A stretch of DNA of 64,000 bases from Lepidurus packardi (Eukaryota; Arthropoda; Branchiopoda; Notostraca; Triopsidae): assembly GCA_023053545.1 (NCBI GenBank), contig JAKZAN010000001.1, positions 10,994,565 to 11,058,564 of the forward strand, read 5' to 3'. Of the stretch, positions 39,389 through 52,568 are shown piece by piece; the first letter of the stretch is position 1, and each line of letters starts with the position of its first letter. Under the pieces are notes generated by a model that searched no databases, had not been told where the DNA came from, and was given only the letters and a program-made list of their open reading frames with translations. The position numbers and the translations under genes were made by a program.

Positions 39389-39843
39389 AAATGTCTCTTT
39401 TCTTTCTCTAAAAGTCACTTTTACACCTGCCCTCTCTCAAACTCCCTCTCTGTATCTCTCTGTCTTTGACATTGGCGGGGTAGCAACAACACGATCGTTC
39501 CATTTTGCCAAACGCCCATTTGGGAACATTGGGAACAGTCCGTGATCTGCACAGACGACCAAAGCGACAAGCGTTTTGTTAAGGATAAGGACGGGACAAT
39601 ATGTATGTGAAACAACACCGGCACGGGGCGGCGATGCCGGCATGAGCGCATATACACACAGAATTTGGAAGAAAAACATGAAGAAAAAAACGACCCAGAG
39701 AAGAAAAGGTAAAGCTGAAAGTCAAAGCATCCGTGAGCAGCATGACTTGGCGGAAAAAATCATTTCTGGGTCTGGGACCGACAACAAGCAAAAATGATTG
39801 ACGGAAAACCAGCCCCTTGTATTGAAAAGTTTCAACTATTGAA

Positions 39844-39871
39844 CTATTGAAAAGTTCCAACTTTTCAATAG
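39844..39871. repeat. Perfect 28-nt inverted repeat in the Snail 3' UTR
   Basis: The 13-nt arm CTATTGAAAAGTT is followed by CC and then its exact reverse complement. A third partial copy of the arm (ATTGAAAAGTT) lies just upstream at about 39821. It is 456 bp past the Snail stop and before the likely polyadenylation signal, so it could form a stable hairpin in the mRNA. The function is unknown. Confidence 0.7.
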
Positions 39872-40252
39872 AGACCTAAATAGTGGTATCATGAACCGTC
39901 AAGAAATTCCGTAAAAGGCATAAACAACTCCACCCTTGTTGGAAAAATCCCCCCCTTTCAGTGGACACACGTATTCTGGATTCAGAACCGACAGTTTTAT
40001 CATTCAGATTTCGATTTTCGATTCCGAGCTATATAAACTTACGGTCTACGAACTTGGCTTTTGAAACGGAATTGGTTTTTCGAGTTTTAACAGTCGAATA
40101 TATATAACATATATATATAAACCAAGAAGCCTGGAAAAACGCGTGAGGACCTCCAAGAGTGTAGTATTTGCTTTACCATCGTCCGAAAATGCGGTGGAAA
40201 ATGGTATGCCCTTTATCACACATCTCTCTCGGGGGACCTCGCCCTTCTACCT

Positions 40253-40258
40253 AATAAA
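40253..40258 (+). promoter_or_regulatory. Candidate polyadenylation signal of the Snail gene
   Basis: AATAAA in CTACCTAATAAAACACC, followed within 40 bases by a T/C-rich stretch. It would give a 3' UTR of about 870-900 bases. More AATAAA-like hexamers lie in the AT-rich run at about 40310-40330. Confidence 0.5.
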
Positions 40259-42439
40259 ACACCTTGTGCCTCTCCATTCTCTCCCGTAAAACATATATTA
40301 TCTATATATAAAAAATAAAATTAAAATAAAACCCAAAACTTGGGGTTTTATTTTCATTTTCATTTCACCTGGACATCTTTGGACACGTACAGAGCGTCTA
40401 ATCCCCTAAAAGCCAAGGGAAAAAAAGACCAAAGGTTTTGGAGAGTTTTTTGAGAGCATGGAACTGACATTAGCCTCTTTGGCAGTGTTGTCAGATTCAT
40501 TAACTGATAAAAAGCTCCTGGCCAAAGTTCACAGGTAGTAAGTAACAAACCAAAGCAAACCCCCACGATTTATGCAAAAGAACCTGTGGTGCTTTGTTAC
40601 CAAAAACAACCCTTTTCATGATGCGTACTCTGTTGGCTCAATGGCCCCCCTCCCTCCCCCGCCTCCCCCAGCAAAAAAGAAGAAAAATGCCTTCGTAGAG
40701 CATAAGAGGTCCAGTGTTATTCGCCACATGGGGTTACGAGACTTGTGACGACCGAAGAAAAAGGAACCAATTTTCAAGCGAAATGCTCGGAAAAGAATAA
40801 ATAAAAAATTACCACCTTTTGCATGCGCCTTTAGCATGATGCGAGCAATACCTTTCCAACAGAGGCCAAAGAGTACTGCACATACGAAGCGCAAAGAAAC
40901 GAACGTTTTATGTAGAGCGTGGACCTATACGGTACACTCCAGTACGGGTTAGCAAAGGCCCCCCTCTGTTCGCTATTCGGCTTGCGTGCAGTGTAGCGCA
41001 GTGCAGCGTGCAGCAGATTACAATTGGGAACTTGAAGTTTTTTAAGTTCTTTTTGGTTTGGGGGCGGGGGTTGGGTTAAGATGTGTATAGTCCCTAAACC
41101 CAATAAGGCATAACGGGAGCATGCCAATTTTATTGTATACTACCAGCTCTCTCTCTCTCTCTCTAGCTCCCTTGTCATTCTCGTTTCGTTTCGGAAAAAA
41201 AGTTCAAAGGTGTGTGTTTTTTTTTTCTCCCTGTGAAGCTGTTGGAAGCTTTTAACTTGACATGGCTTTTCTCTCTATGGGACCCCGAATCTGTATGGAG
41301 ACCCCAATGAATTCAAGTGTGCCAAACGAGAAAAGGGAAAAAAAACGTCTTCAGTCAAGGATTCCTGCACCCACGTCGTTGTTGTTGTTTTCTTTTTTTT
41401 TCGCCCCAACTGTAAAAAATGAGTATACTGTGCAGCATATGTTTAGTCAAATGAAGTTACGGGAGCTGATTGTCCCCTTTTCTCTTCTTTTTCAATCTGG
41501 CTGCCTGTTTTTGTGCTCCTCCTCCGCACTCTCTCTCATCATGGTGCTCCTTTTTGGCAAACGAAGAAGATCCTAGTCAAGTCCCTTTTAGCACTAGAGA
41601 CACGCGTTCTCTACACGTAAACAGGCAGAGATAGTTCCACATAGAATGGCCGAATGTATGTTTCTGCTTAAAAAATGAAGATTCGCTCCAATAGGAAGAT
41701 TCACGAATTTCTTAAGACAAGTATCGCAAACTGATCTGTGCCTCATGTAAAAAAACCTATGGTGGAGCTCTTTCTCTGGATTCCTCGGTAAAAAGTGGAA
41801 GAAAGAAAAACCTGAATAAGTGAAATGCTCAATGTGTAAGTTTGCTCTTAAAGATGTTTCAAAACAATGGAAGAAGCAAAAAGTGGTCATAAAAAACAAG
41901 AAAATGGGAAAATTTGTGTTTGAGGGCCAATTAGGTCATGCGTTCTAGTGTATCTTTTGCCAATCCCTTTAAAAAAAAAAAAAACATTGAAGTTTTAGAA
42001 TGTAAAAGAAGCTCCTTTCACAGTGTTGCGGTGTAAAAAGTGGAAGATATAAATGCTCCGGATTTTTATTAGTAAAGAATCAGGCCCCCACCACGAAATT
42101 CTGTACAGTGCCTTAATTGCAACGTTTCGTCCAAAAAAGTTATGATTTTTTTTTGGCTCACACCTCACACCTTTGTAATCGTAGAGAATTATTCGAGTGT
42201 GTATTTCAAGTGTCTTTGCTTTTACGAAGATTATGCAGAAGCTCGGGCTTTTCATATACTTTTTCCAATACAAACCTTTTCTACAAAGAAAAAAAACGGA
42301 ATGTTTATTTATTTTTTTCATTTTTTTGGTTGAAAAAAAAAACTTGGGTTTCCTTACCAGACTTGGAATGGTTGGCATACTAAACCAAAGTCATATTTAG
42401 TGCACAGGACCGACTAGAAAGTTACAGTCCATCAGGCGC
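40259..42439. other. Non-coding intergenic DNA
   Basis: No gene is supported. It holds a (CT)9 microsatellite at 41147-41164, poly-T and poly-A runs, and AT-rich sequence. Confidence 0.6.
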
Positions 42440-43400
42440 CAGGCAATAGAGCACCTAACCTGAAGAACTTGCCCGTCGTTGAACTCGGCAGGTAACAGTG
42501 AAACTTTCCAATAAAGACCGAAAAAATACTAGCTAAAAGTAGCCCAGAAAGGCGCCTTTGAAACCCAATGTCGCACTGTCGACAATGACCGAATCTGAAC
42601 TTAAAAACCCTTTCAAAATCCCTTAAAAATCTTTTAAAAAGGAAAAAAAATATCCGAAAAGACAGAAAAATTATAATGAAAGTAAAAAAAATTAATGGAC
42701 ATTAATGGAAAATGAATTGCTTCCCTGAAGAAGAGCGTAAGCACGCTGAAGAAATTCCCCGTTGTCGAACTCAATGGACAATAATGAAACTTTCCCATAA
42801 AGGAACGGGAAAGAAGGGCCAGCAAGGCGCCTTTGAAACTTCCCTGTTGACGATGATCAAATGTGACCTTAAACATCCTTTTTAAAAAATCCCTAACAAT
42901 TCCTGAAAAATTTTACAAAGCTGAACGACAGCCCAGAAAATAAGATTTTTTTTTTAAATGTATGGACTGGTATGGCTTCCCTGAAGAAGAGTTCAATACC
43001 CAAGGGCATCGAGAAATCCCTAAACTAAACAGACAAATTGTCCCACTGTTACAACAGTGAGCAAATGTGACCTTAGAAAGCCTTTAAAAAAATCCCTTAA
43101 AAATCCTTAAAAAATCAAAAAAATATTTTTAAAAATATAAAACAAAAAGAATGGGCTGGTATTCCTTCCCGGAAAAAGGGCTGCAACCGTCGTCGAACTC
43201 ACCTGTTAAAACGTAACTTTCCAATAAAAAAAAATAAAAATTGCTAGCTAAAAGTAGCCCAGAAAGGCGCCTTTGGAACTCAATGTAGCCCTGGTGATGA
43301 CCAATGTGACCTTAAAAATCCCTTCAAAAACCCTTCAAAAATAAGAAAAGCCTAATTTTTTTAAAAAAATGTCATGGACCGGTATTGCTTTCTCTAAAGA
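42440..43400 (+). repeat. Degenerate tandem array, unit about 220-280 bp
   Basis: Recurring elements are GGCGCCTTTGAAAC (about 42551, 42829; GGAACT variant at 43268), AATGTGACCTTA..AA followed by CCTTT and A-rich CCCTTAAAAATCC text (about 42595, 42855, 43065, 43305), GGTATGGCTTCCCTGAAGAAGAG-like text (about 42715, 42970, 43160, 43380), and GCTAAAAGTAGCCCAGAAAG twice (42532, 43246). Copies are strongly diverged. Confidence 0.75.
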
Positions 43401-46357
43401 AGAGCTGAAAGACGCACGAGCACGAGAAGACAAAATTCCCGAGTTTGGTCGTGCTCTCCGTGCTTCATATAGAAGCTCTACACCCTCGCCCTTTTTTTGG
43501 CCTATACAGCACAAGAACAAGCTGAAGCACGGACCTTTTAGGACCACAAGAACAACACGCTAACCTAAACACCTGTAACTCGTGTCTTCGTTTTTCGTCC
43601 AGGGAAAAAAGGTTACAATAGAAACAACTCCCAAAATAAATACGATCATCATCGACTTGGAGATAAAAATAAATAACAAATAAATATTAAAAAGACAAGA
43701 AAGAGAGGCTCTGCAATGCAGCGAATCTCGAAACCATCACCATCTGCATGAAAGACAAGGAACTGCGAGACAAAAAAATAAATAAAATAAAAAATAAATG
43801 AGGAGGATAAACGTGCTCTAAGCTGTCAGTGTCAACTCAACACAAAGCCGTCGCTGTAACACTTGGCGCTTTTAAGCAGTTACGGACGCCCAGCCAATTC
43901 AGTCTATAACTTTCCTTAAAACGGGTGGTCTTTTGTTGTGTTGACGACGATTACTGCTTCTAGCTGAGGCTCGTTGTTTTGGAGGTGATGCTTTAAAAAC
44001 AACCCACATTAAGCATTCATACCATAAAAAAGTCCCTCCCTTCTCCCCGACTGATTTTTTCAATGTCCTCCTACGCCAATTCGTGCATCCAACTTTTTAA
44101 AATTGCTTTTAAAAGTGTTTCTTTAAAAGGAAGACGCTGCACATGCAACCCAGTCAGTGTAAGGGTGGTGGGTTTGTCTCGCTTCTCCTTATCCCTAAAT
44201 TTCATTGTCGCTTTTTTCCTTGTTGCTCTTTAAAACGCCACCAACACCATTGCCACGCATTTCATTTTGTATAGAGGAACTTTCTGGGATAGCCACTACA
44301 GCCACAACCACCACAAGAACTTGATGAGCTGCCTTCCTTTTATAAGTCGTTTTATAAAGTCGTGCCACTTAAATGGTCACCCATGATTAGGACACGCTTC
44401 TTGGAGAGCAAGCCTATCTTCCCAACCTGATGCTGCCCCCCAAAACGTTCGAAATCCGGGTTATATGTACTGTGCAACAATGAAAAAGAAGAGTTGGCCT
44501 GCCCCTCAAAACGTTCGGAATCCGGGTTATACGTACTGTGTAACAATGAAAAAGAAGAGAGAAAAGAAGATCGAAAGGAGGGGGGGGACCCTTAACACAC
44601 ATGCTCAATCCAAAAAGGCTTTAAAAAGGAGGCGGATTGCAAATTGCCCTTATGGTAACGACTTGAAAAGACGACGCACTGAAAGCCAGAAGAAGAAGGG
44701 GAAAAGCTAACTGATGAAGGGAGATAGAGCTAAAGCAACTCTATAACTCCTTCAAGGTGGCAGACACACGGAGCTTTTGGGTGTGTTAGGCAAAGTGTGA
44801 TATGCCAGAGACAAGTGCCGGGGATCTTCCAGGGTGGGCCCCGTCAGGTAAGCTACTGTTAGTTAAGTTCAATCCAAAAGAAATAAAAAAATACCCTCTT
44901 TTCTTTCCAACTGTATACAGCCGTTGAGTACAGGCGTTTTCTCTTTCTATGTCTAAGCCTCTTTTTGCTTACTTTGCATATGTTTAACCGAACGCGCAGG
45001 ACAAACGTTCAGAATTTTTGTTTTTAAATCAAGCCGAAGGTGAATTGAAAGTGCAAGCAAAATAGCCGTATCCTCTCACCAGCTCTTCTTCTCCTATACT
45101 GTCTAGTTTGTGAATATAACTATTTTGTCTATATTTTGTTATTTTGTCTAGTTAGAAAGAAAGGATACACTTCGCCATCGGATCGGATCGGACCGAAGAT
45201 TTACGCAGTAATGCGAACGGGCATGTTTAGTTAAAGCGACTCTATAGGACCACACGCTACGTTCAAGGTAAGCCATTCACTTGTGCCTCTCTAGACTGTC
45301 ATGGCCTTTTCCAATAGGACTTTTCCATACGCGAGAACCGAGACGGCAGTTATCCCACCCACCCAAAAAATGCTCCTTACCACTTCGTCTTAACGAAGAT
45401 TCTGTTGTGTTGGGATGGAGACGGAGCAACAGGTGCAAACTAAAGGTCGCCCACTCGCCCTATTATCTTACAGAAATGGACACCTGTTTCACGAGTGTCA
45501 TTCTTGTTGATAAGCGTTTCAGTTCCGTGAGCCACTGACTTAATTGCTGGTCGGTAAAGGGGTTATTTCTGGGGCCAAAGCTGCAGATTCTTGGGTGTCG
45601 ATAGTTTTTATTATATTTTTTTTAAGTCTTAAAAAGTTTCCTCGTGTGGTTTATAAGGTTTCTGGTCCATCACGGCGTGCCACAAATCAACCTTAACGAC
45701 TTATCATGACCAGGCAAATTCAAAAGAACGAAAAAATTAAAAGAAAACTGTTTGCCATATTTTGGCATCTTTGAAAGAGGTTTCAATATAACTCTACTGC
45801 ATCAGCACTTTCTCTTTCTCTCTCGTTTTGAGTTTTCTGTTTATTATTATTATTAACAGTTGCCACGCGTGAGGAAAAAACGCGACTTTTTAGCATGTGA
45901 ATGTCCTTAATGGGAGGATTTTCGCGGATGAATTTACCACTTCGGTCGTTAACTATTTTTGTTATTTTTTTTAGTGAAAGAAAAGCATGACAATTTTGAC
46001 GCGTCTTGTTCCAAACCCAAATGCCAATTTCAAGAAAAAATACAGGGTACAACCCAGAGGCAGGTATTAGACCATGGATACGTCTTTGATTACGGGGATT
46101 CGAGTGACGGATTTATGGGGCAAACCTTTACCTTTGCTAGTCTTGTAAGTTCTTCTTTTCTTTTTTGTCTGTACTTTTGCTTCAAAGAGCCGCTTGTATG
46201 CAAGCTTATATACATATATAGTATACCTAAGATATATACCTACGCATAGACATACACATAACACGGACCACTATATCCATCCGACGTACTACACTGGATC
46301 TATACAAGCGCACCAAATCTCCCAACAGCAGTCACCAACGACAACGACAGCAACATG
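43401..46357. other. Non-coding intergenic DNA
   Basis: No gene is supported, apart from the short tandem duplication at 44440. The sequence is AT-rich with scattered A/T runs. Confidence 0.6.
44440..44567 (+). repeat. Two tandem copies of a 66-bp unit
   Basis: CAAAACGTTCG(A/G)AATCCGGG at 44441 and 44507. Each copy ends with (C/T)AACAATGAAAAAGAAGAG. The first carries the exact word CAACAATGAA. Confidence 0.85.
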
Positions 46358-46500
46358 ACTGGTATGAGTATAGTTACTGTCCTTTTTCTTATTTATTTGT
46401 TTATTTTCATTGTTAAGGGACTGGCTTGAGTATAGTTACTATGTCCTTTCCTTATTTGTTTACTTTCATTATTGGGGGACTGGTTAGAGTATGGTTACGG
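46358..46500 (+). repeat. Tandem repeat, unit about 60 bp
   Basis: GACTGG...GAGTATAGTTACT followed by GTCCTTT and a T-rich stretch starts at 46358, 46419 and 46478; the third copy is partial. Confidence 0.8.
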
Positions 46501-46734
46501 TGGCAAAACCTATTTTCAGTGTTGGAGAGAAACCCATTTAAATGAACGCCACTGGCTTTCTCTCTCTGTCTCTCTTTTGTACAGGTCTCGTGCCTTCTTT
46601 CCAGCGCAAGATACGAGATATTCCTGTCAAATAGCAAAAGGCCAAGGCTTTTCATAAAGAATGCTAACTTCTCCTATCCCGCTCGTTGATGCTTATCTTC
46701 CAAACACATTACATTGGGACAGCACCATAAATCC

Positions 46735-47130
46735 TAGCCACGCCATTATGTCACCTGAAATGCTAGAAACTAGTCTCTTCTTAAAAAAACTTTTTAAAAA
46801 ATCCCCAAAATGTTGTTGTTTGTCCAAAAAGGTCTTTTCTTATCACTAATTATCCCCAATGGAAACTGGTACGAAACAGACCAAACAAGCAAAAATCCCT
46901 TTTTTTTGGCAAAAGTGTTTCCTTCACTAATTGTCACTAATTATCGCTTAACTGAAAGAACAACTGTAAACTGGGACTCAATCTGATGATGAATCTGGAC
47001 TCTTTTGATTAAAAAGTGTAACATTCTCGCCATGCATTTATGTCAACTGAAATGCCGGATGAAACTATACTCTTCTTTTTTTAAAAAAATTCCCTGACCA
47101 AAAAGGTAAATTTTTCCTTTTATTCTTGCA
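46735..47130 (+). repeat. Two diverged copies of a repeat about 289 bp apart
   Basis: GCCATTATGTCACCTGAAATGC at about 46742 matches GCCATGCATTTATGTCAACTGAAATGC at about 47031. Both are followed by GAAACTA and CTCTTCTT, then A-rich text and CCAAAAAGGT. Confidence 0.55.
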
Positions 47131-47528
47131 TACACAAAAACCTTTAACCCGAGTGGAAGCTGAAAGTCCTTTTTCCCCTGATTTTTCTTCAATCATGCTT
47201 TTCTCCTTTGTATACACTTCCCGCACTTGATCAGGTATTGAACACGATAACTATGTCACCATTGTGTCTTGTACTCTTTCTGAAACCGTTCTAGTAGCCA
47301 CGAACGAGTGGAGAGAGGACATTCCGATGCCTTATAGACTGTACGGTACAGTGCAGTACGGTACAGTGCATAACAAGACTTACTTTTCCACTTGACCTCA
47401 CGCATTCCTCATTCACCCGTTCACCTCGTTCAGCCCCAGCGCTTATGGCTTTAAATCAACAATGCCAATACAATACCAACAACAGGTTGTCCTCTCCAAC
47501 TCCCAACTCCCCAAAACTGATTGGCATC

Positions 47529-47735
47529 TCAATCAGAAAAAGGGAAATCAGCTACGTTCTTGGCCTGGCTGTCTGCTATTTCTTCTTCAGTATCCACGCA
47601 GAGCCGGTATTGTAGCATCGTGACGGTCTGATCAAACCTTAGAAAAAAATCTTTCTTTTCCCTGTCGTCCAGTTCCTTATGCTTTACCACCATCTTCCTA
47701 ACTCTTTCTTGACGTTCACGTTCAACCTGTTCCAT
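47529..47735 (-). CDS. Unassigned 68-codon open frame, charged and coiled-coil-like
   Basis: The frame starts MEQVERERQERVRKMVVKHK and continues ELDDREKKDFFLRFDQTVTM...CVDTEEEIADSQ before its stop. Its helical, charged composition is more coding-like than its surroundings. No splice partners or family are recognised. Upstream on the same strand is a CTTT microsatellite, so any larger frame that includes it is suspect. Confidence 0.25.
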   Translation of the reverse strand: MEQVERERQERVRKMVVKHKELDDREKKDFFLRFDQTVTMLQYRLCVDTEEEIADSQAKNVADFPFSD

Positions 47736-48665
47736 ATTCACGATCCGGACCAAACCCATAAGAGAGAAAGAAAGAAAGAAGAGGGGACTCTTATAGTTTT
47801 CGTTAAACTCTCCCATAACCCTTGCATGCTGCGCTCCCGAAAAAAAGCCTCGCCTGTAATGCAAACGTTATTTTTACGACGCTATGAGGGCATTTCAAGA
47901 ACAGCTCTCCACACCTTTTGCGCATTGCTTAAACAAAAAATCTTCTGTATACTTGTGCGTAGTAGATAGACAACCTGCAACCTGCTTCCATAATCTGGTC
48001 GCTTCCCTACATTAGTGGTTCATTCTAAGCTCGACACCCAAAATAAAATAAAATTTAAAAAAATAAAGAAAAGAACGATTTGCCCTCCCCTATTACTCAC
48101 ACTTTTGACACTTCCAAGTTTAAAATCTCCGCCCGCCCCCACTTTAAACGTTTCGTTAAAAGAAAAAAAAAGGATTTCTTTCTTTTCTTCGTTTTCTAAT
48201 CTGAACCTCTCTCCTTTATCATAAAGTTCAGCTCGGACTCGCAGAAGGCAACACCTTCCTCGTTAGCCTCATTAGAAAGAGTACACACGCGGTAAAAACC
48301 TACCAATTTACATGTCCTGCTTACGAACAACTCCACAGAGAGAACAAAATTAAAAAAAAAAAACTCGGGGCCAAAATCATTAGCAAGAAAAGGGATGCTT
48401 TTCTTCTCAGAAATCGCTCCGACCATGCAAAGAAAGCATAGAGTCCTACATCTAAATACGCGGTATGCTTAAAAAAAAAAAAAATCGTTACAAGGTTGTA
48501 TCATCACATCAATTCAGTAAGCATTCTTTTTGCCGCAGTTCTATCCTTAAGAAAAAGAAAGAGTTTGGAACATTATGGGCACACAGCCGAGAAAATGTGC
48601 TCATCAAGCCAGCAAGCACTGGCTAATTTGAGATTACGCTTTTGCCGCGCATGTATTTCTTGCCA

Positions 48666-48697
<32 letters not shown>

Positions 48698-51679
48698 CGA
48701 ACCTGGGAGGGCCTATTCAACATTACACTTGCTATGGCGGGACCAGTGATGCGGTGAACAACCCCCAATTTCTTTTCTTTTCTTTCTTTTTCTTTTCCCC
48801 AATCTAAAATGACCCTACGCACGCAAATTAGCGGTTCTTTCAGCTGCCCTCCCCAAACTTTAATTTTAAATTACCTGCCCAGCTCTTTAAAAACAAGGAA
48901 CGCGAAAATCCTCCACAAGGACACCTTTACGAATTTAAAAAAAAAAAAAAAAAAAAAAGGAATAAAGAATGCCAAAGCTGAGTTAACCAATTCTGAAATT
49001 CCCACGGGATGCTAGGAGAGGCTGTGAGCAGGGAACATCTTGTTGACGACAGTGGAGAAAATGTAAAAAAAAAATTGAAAGTAATCCTCGAAGGAAACGA
49101 ATTTGGAAGAAGCGGAGCCGGTATTTTTCGCCTTGGAAAGTGTCTTTCAACTCCAAAAGTTTAATTACGGACTTGGGCAACTTTGGCTGTTAAAGGTGTT
49201 GTGAGATACAAGTCGGTTTTACGGACGATATAACCGTTCCCTTCTTTCTTTCCTGCTCTGGGACAGGACTGTTGTCGCTATCATAAACTCTGAAAAAGAG
49301 CCTTAATTATCGTCTCGCCACTGACATCAGTCTTTTGGCCATGAAATGCACTTCTCCCTGTCAACTAGCGATCTTCGCGTGTTGCAACTGGGTTGGGAAT
49401 AGAAATCCGAAAAAAACACTCCTTCTTTGTTCCGTACTAGATAGGGAAAGGAGATTTTGTGTGAAGCATAATTGGAATATTTGTCACATCCCCATGACTT
49501 TATTGTTGGCAAGAATGAATTCAAGTCCTACCTAGTCGGGAAAACGGCAACGGGAAAATTTCACTGTTTGCCCAATAGTGAATGTTCCCGTCTAGTAAGC
49601 GAGCCTGCCGACGCAAGCAGGCCGATTCGTTCGCCGTCCTCGGTCCGTTCCTAAGCTCGCAGAAATGTCATTGTTGGACAATCGCACAACGAAATAGTCT
49701 TGATGTTGCTTCCTTTTCTGTGGTATTCGTCTTTATGCCCTCGCTTTTCGTTTTCTACCGTTTTCCCCAGCCAGCCCCGAATTGGGCTGGCCATTCTTCT
49801 GCGAAAGCAGGTGGAAAGCTTCGAATCACCTTAAATTTGTATTTTTTCCACTTTTGTTAAACGTTGGTGCTTGCAGATTTGGATGTGATGTCCGCATGCT
49901 CTTTGATGCGAAAGTGTTTTTATTGTATTATTTGCAGTCTTAAGTCCATGGACAGGTGCTTTTAGGTTAGTGTGTATTTCGCAACCAATTTGCATGTCTT
50001 TTCCAGGGAAGCCCAAAAAAAAAGAAGCCTTGAATTGCCTTAATTATACTACATTTTACTGTTAATGTTTGCAAACAAGTTTCGCAATAAAGAAACGGAC
50101 AGATCTGGAGCACCTGCGTTGTTTTTGCACCTTCCGAACTTTGTAAACAACTTTGAAATGTGCTTTAAGCTTCTTTTAAGCTTCTTTGGCCATCACGCCA
50201 CGGCCACTTGTTCCGGATTTACGTTTATCCTACGCAATTGACGCATTTTCTGTCGTTTATCTGCTTTATGGGAGAGCCATTTCAATCGCTTATTGCTGTA
50301 TGCTAGAGAGCAAAAGCGACAGAGATCGAGTGAAAGACAGAAAGAAGAGAGGAGAGAGCGGATGGGCGCCAGACGAGGCAAAGGGACTTAACATGAACCG
50401 AGTTTATATTAGAAGTACTTAGCATTTCATTAGAGACACGGTATAAGGGACCGTAACCGTAGCGAACGTGGACGCGTGTGCTGGCGTCAAGCGGAAACAG
50501 ACTCTAATGCGACAGACCTGCAGCACTCTTCTGTTATTTTTTTTATTATTATTTTTCCCCGAAAGGAAGGAAGCTTTGGCTGCTGTACGCTGTATAGTAC
50601 TGTGAATATAGCTTAAAAATTCTGTTCTCGCTATACTTCAGCTGTTCCTTCAGCTTCTCCCTTTTTTGACTTTTTAAAAGTCACCTTAATTCCCCTCAGC
50701 CACCGTGAAAAACTCGGTAAGCTGTGACATAGACACAGCCACCTGTACATATGACTTCCAGTAAACCTGCTGTTGTGGCGCAGAAAGGGATAAAAAGCCA
50801 TACGGCCCTTTTGGGTACCCCGTTTGGGGGTGCACGATGATGACGATTCCACCTACACCATACACCGTGGATGATACAATGTTTCAAAGAGTTAGTCACG
50901 GGGGCTCGTGGGCCCAGTTTCCGCGCCCAGTCACGCTTTGAACAGAACCTCATTACAATCTCAAAAGTAAGACACAAAAGCACATACAGATACAGCCCCA
51001 GCTCCAAAAAACACTCACTTGTCACCGTTTGTCTTGTCTCTCTCTCTCTCTCTCTTGGCCTCAAAAGACGCGTTTTTTATATATTTTTCTTTTCTTTTTT
51101 TTTTGTTGGTTTACATTGATAAACAGGCGTTAAGGAAAACTTAAAAAAAAGTTAAGGAACTCATAGCTCTATAGATCTCTCAATCCACAGGCGGCCCAAC
51201 TCGTTTAGAATAGGAAGAAAGAGCTAAATAACGCAGAATGGGACTAAAATGCATATTTCACCTCTTTTTTTACTCCTTTTTGTGCCGGGAATGCCTGCGC
51301 ACAACGTAAGCGTATCATACCTGGCACGGTTATGTCTATGGTCTATAGTATAGTATTTGAAATGAGCAGACAGACGGAAAGATAGACAGATCACAAAGGA
51401 GACAGAAAAGGACCAAATTACCAAGTTTGACCTGTCCCTTTCGTTCGGGTTGGTTCGGTTTTAACAGCTACTGTTATTGATTCGTTATTGAGCAGTTTGC
51501 TCGAGTTCGGTTTTACCGCTTATGATTCATTATTGCGTATAAAGTTGCTCCACCGTCTTATTTACTCTTTGTTGCATTAGAGTAGGAGTCTGCACGCTCA
51601 GCCGGTTGATCTTCTAACTCAAAAAATGCTTTATTGTTCTCGCTTAGTTTATTGACGCGAAGCAGTTACAGATGGCGCT

Positions 51680-51893
51680 GATATTTGTTATGGTTTTATG
51701 CGCAAGCCTAAGAAAGTAAAACAAAGAAACATAGCTCATTGCCGCCTTGCTTTGCTTCTGAAAAGCACAATTTTTTTCATTAAACGCGCTGGTTTTAACG
51801 TAAAGTTGTTCCGAAACATGCGAAATCCAATGCTAACCGCCTATTCCGGGCTAAAGGATACAGGAGCCTTGAAAAGCCGTAAGGCCAGGAAGA
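51680..51893 (+). repeat. Dispersed repeat, copy B
   Basis: Matches copy A (26330-26795) through AAGCCTAAGAAAGTAAAAC, CATAGCTCATTG, TTTTTCATTAAACGCGCTGG, AAGTTGTTCCG and GATACAGGAGCCT. It lacks about 260 bp present in copy A. Confidence 0.6.
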
Positions 51894-52568
51894 CAGGAAG
51901 ATCAAAGGGAGACAAGCAAGTTTCACCTGTCTCGTCTGTTAACAGCCGGAACTTTGGAGTCAGTTGTGGATCGGGATCAACCATCAAGCTGTTTGATACG
52001 CTCAAAAGGGCGGCGTACTTAGGTACGTGTGTATATATAACTCTCTCTGGTCTCTCGTGGAGCCTTTTAACTCACCTTTTCGTTCCCTCCCTGTCCCTTA
52101 GCCGCGTTTTCCACACAGATGTCGACTTTTCTGCTGTGACTCGCCACAAAATGCGAGTTGGCTCGCATATAGGTTTCTACGGTACGTACATATGTTATCC
52201 TTGAAAGGAACAAGCGCATCTCCGGTAATCCTCATCAAAGTTCCTGCAACTGGGGCCCCAAAGCCAACCCCAAAATAATCCATAAATCATAAACTAAAGT
52301 TTGCCCACCATCAAAAGTCGGCTTCAATTACAACAAAACACATTTCAGGGGGTAAAGTTGTAACTTATTTGTCTAGTGGCGGCACGGCACAACTTTCCAG
52401 CTCACCTTTCTCTCCCCTGCTTAACCTCTACGGCTCACCTGCTGCCACCCCGCCGGTAATGACAGGTCAGTTTCTGTCCTAATCATCAGGCTTTGGCGTG
52501 CAGAGGATAGGGCGAGGGTTGGAATAGTTGAAATGAGAGACGATTTGCATCCATATGCGTCAATCCAA

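Noticed and set aside
40631-40650. A-box-like TTGGCTCAATGG, possible tRNA gene
   Set aside because: No GGTTCGAATCC-type B box and no acceptor stem pairing.
48661-48700. CAG|GTAAAA donor-like site before a long A tract
   Set aside because: It is made by the edge of an A28 homopolymer, and no coding exon precedes it.
51698-52204. 168-codon open frame on the plus strand
   Set aside because: Its first part lies within a dispersed repeat that also occurs at 26.3 kb, and its text has no domain features.
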